From JABSSA01 sp039975755 (GTDB taxonomy: Bacteria; Pseudomonadota; Alphaproteobacteria; Rhodobacterales; Rhodobacteraceae): DNA of 64,000 bases. The notes beneath the pieces were generated by a model. That model was given only the letters and a program-made list of their open reading frames with translations. It had not been told where the DNA came from and ran no database searches. A program made the translations under genes and the position numbers. This document shows positions 63,957-64,000 of this stretch, one piece after another; positions within the stretch are counted from its first letter, which is position 1; every line of letters starts with the position of its first letter. The stretch is taken from contig JBDWGM010000066.1 of assembly GCA_039975755.1 (NCBI GenBank), positions 1 to 64,000 of the forward strand. Direction: 5' to 3'.

Positions 63957-64000
63957 ACGCTGCCCTCTGATTTGATTAGGCCGATGCGTTCGCCGCCTTT
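63953..64000 (-). CDS. livM: C-terminal end of a LivM-type permease, cut off by the window edge
   Basis: Sixteen codons on the minus strand end in KGGERIGLIKSEGSV and a TGA that overlaps the livG start (ATGA). LivM ends similarly and precedes livG in this gene order, so the assignment is by position and partial sequence only. Confidence 0.55.
   Translation of the reverse strand, partial: KGGERIGLIKSEGSV

Noticed and set aside
1..64000. CRISPR array, prophage or integrase
   Set aside because: No spaced direct repeats, phage structural genes or integrase/transposase genes were seen on either strand.

Overview
The window looks like chromosomal DNA of an alphaproteobacterium of the Rhodobacterales (Roseobacter group). 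Pointers are the SPOR / dacA-type carboxypeptidase / tmk / holB / tatD / MBL gene string, a VPLPA-CTERM exosortase-type C-terminus, a TRAP transporter, a GcvT-domain sarcosine/dimethylglycine dehydrogenase, a RibH2-type lumazine synthase under an FMN riboswitch, and a CueR/HmrR-type copper module. Coding density is high and most genes sit in short operons. All assignments come from reading the sequence; no database search was run. || Layout. 1-8.3 kb: a partial 2-hydroxyacid dehydrogenase, gamma-glutamyltransferase, a DLD-type FAD oxidoreductase, a GcvT-domain methylamine dehydrogenase, a small exported protein and a YihY-type membrane protein. 8.4-14.1 kb (minus): housekeeping operon SPOR lipoprotein, D,D-carboxypeptidase, tmk, holB, tatD, MBL hydrolase. 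14.27 kb: tRNA-Ser(UGA), followed by a probable acquired segment with a rare fusion (asparagine-synthase-like plus threonine-dehydratase-like) and an AT-rich sulfotransferase gene. 18.3-22.8 kb: a sulfur module (SBP56/methanethiol oxidase, membrane protein, IclR regulator; divergently a 57-residue small ORF and an SQR-like flavoprotein). 22.9-29.2 kb: macro-domain protein, then a TRAP transporter / amidase / small membrane protein / 2-hydroxyacid dehydrogenase operon. 29.7-36.6 kb: a sorting-signal protein, a membrane-anchored unknown, a LuxR-type response regulator, a pterin-oxidoreductase-fold exported protein beside a hybrid histidine kinase with Hpt, and a YHYH protein. 36.9-42.5 kb: ribH2 with its riboswitch, an aldo/keto reductase behind a palindromic operator candidate, an MscS-type channel and an overlapping membrane protein joining an SdhC-like helical region, an SYGQ-rich low-complexity stretch and a [2Fe-2S] domain. 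42.7-49.5 kb: an OmpR/EnvZ-type pair, L,D-transpeptidase, copA with a MerR-type promoter, cueR, a DsbA-like protein. 49.7-50.1 kb: decayed remnants of a divergent flavoenzyme/LysR pair. 50.2-53.3 kb: PHP protein, FAD oxidoreductase, P-loop kinase-like protein. 53.6-62.4 kb: an eight-gene same-strand operon. 62.5-64 kb (minus): livF, livG and the tail of livM. || The most striking system is the 53.6-62.4 kb operon: Ser/Thr kinase, FHA protein, PP2C phosphatase, a protein with a damaged P-loop, a dynamin-like GTPase, a small GTPase-like protein, a roadblock-like protein and an unknown protein. Tight spacing and overlaps suggest one machine in which reversible phosphorylation, read by FHA, controls a set of GTPases. 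There are no secretion-system or tellurite-type genes beside it, and I do not recognise the combination as a named system. The [2Fe-2S]/SYGQ membrane protein with its channel partner, and the synthase-dehydratase fusion after the tRNA, are the other leading candidates for new biology.
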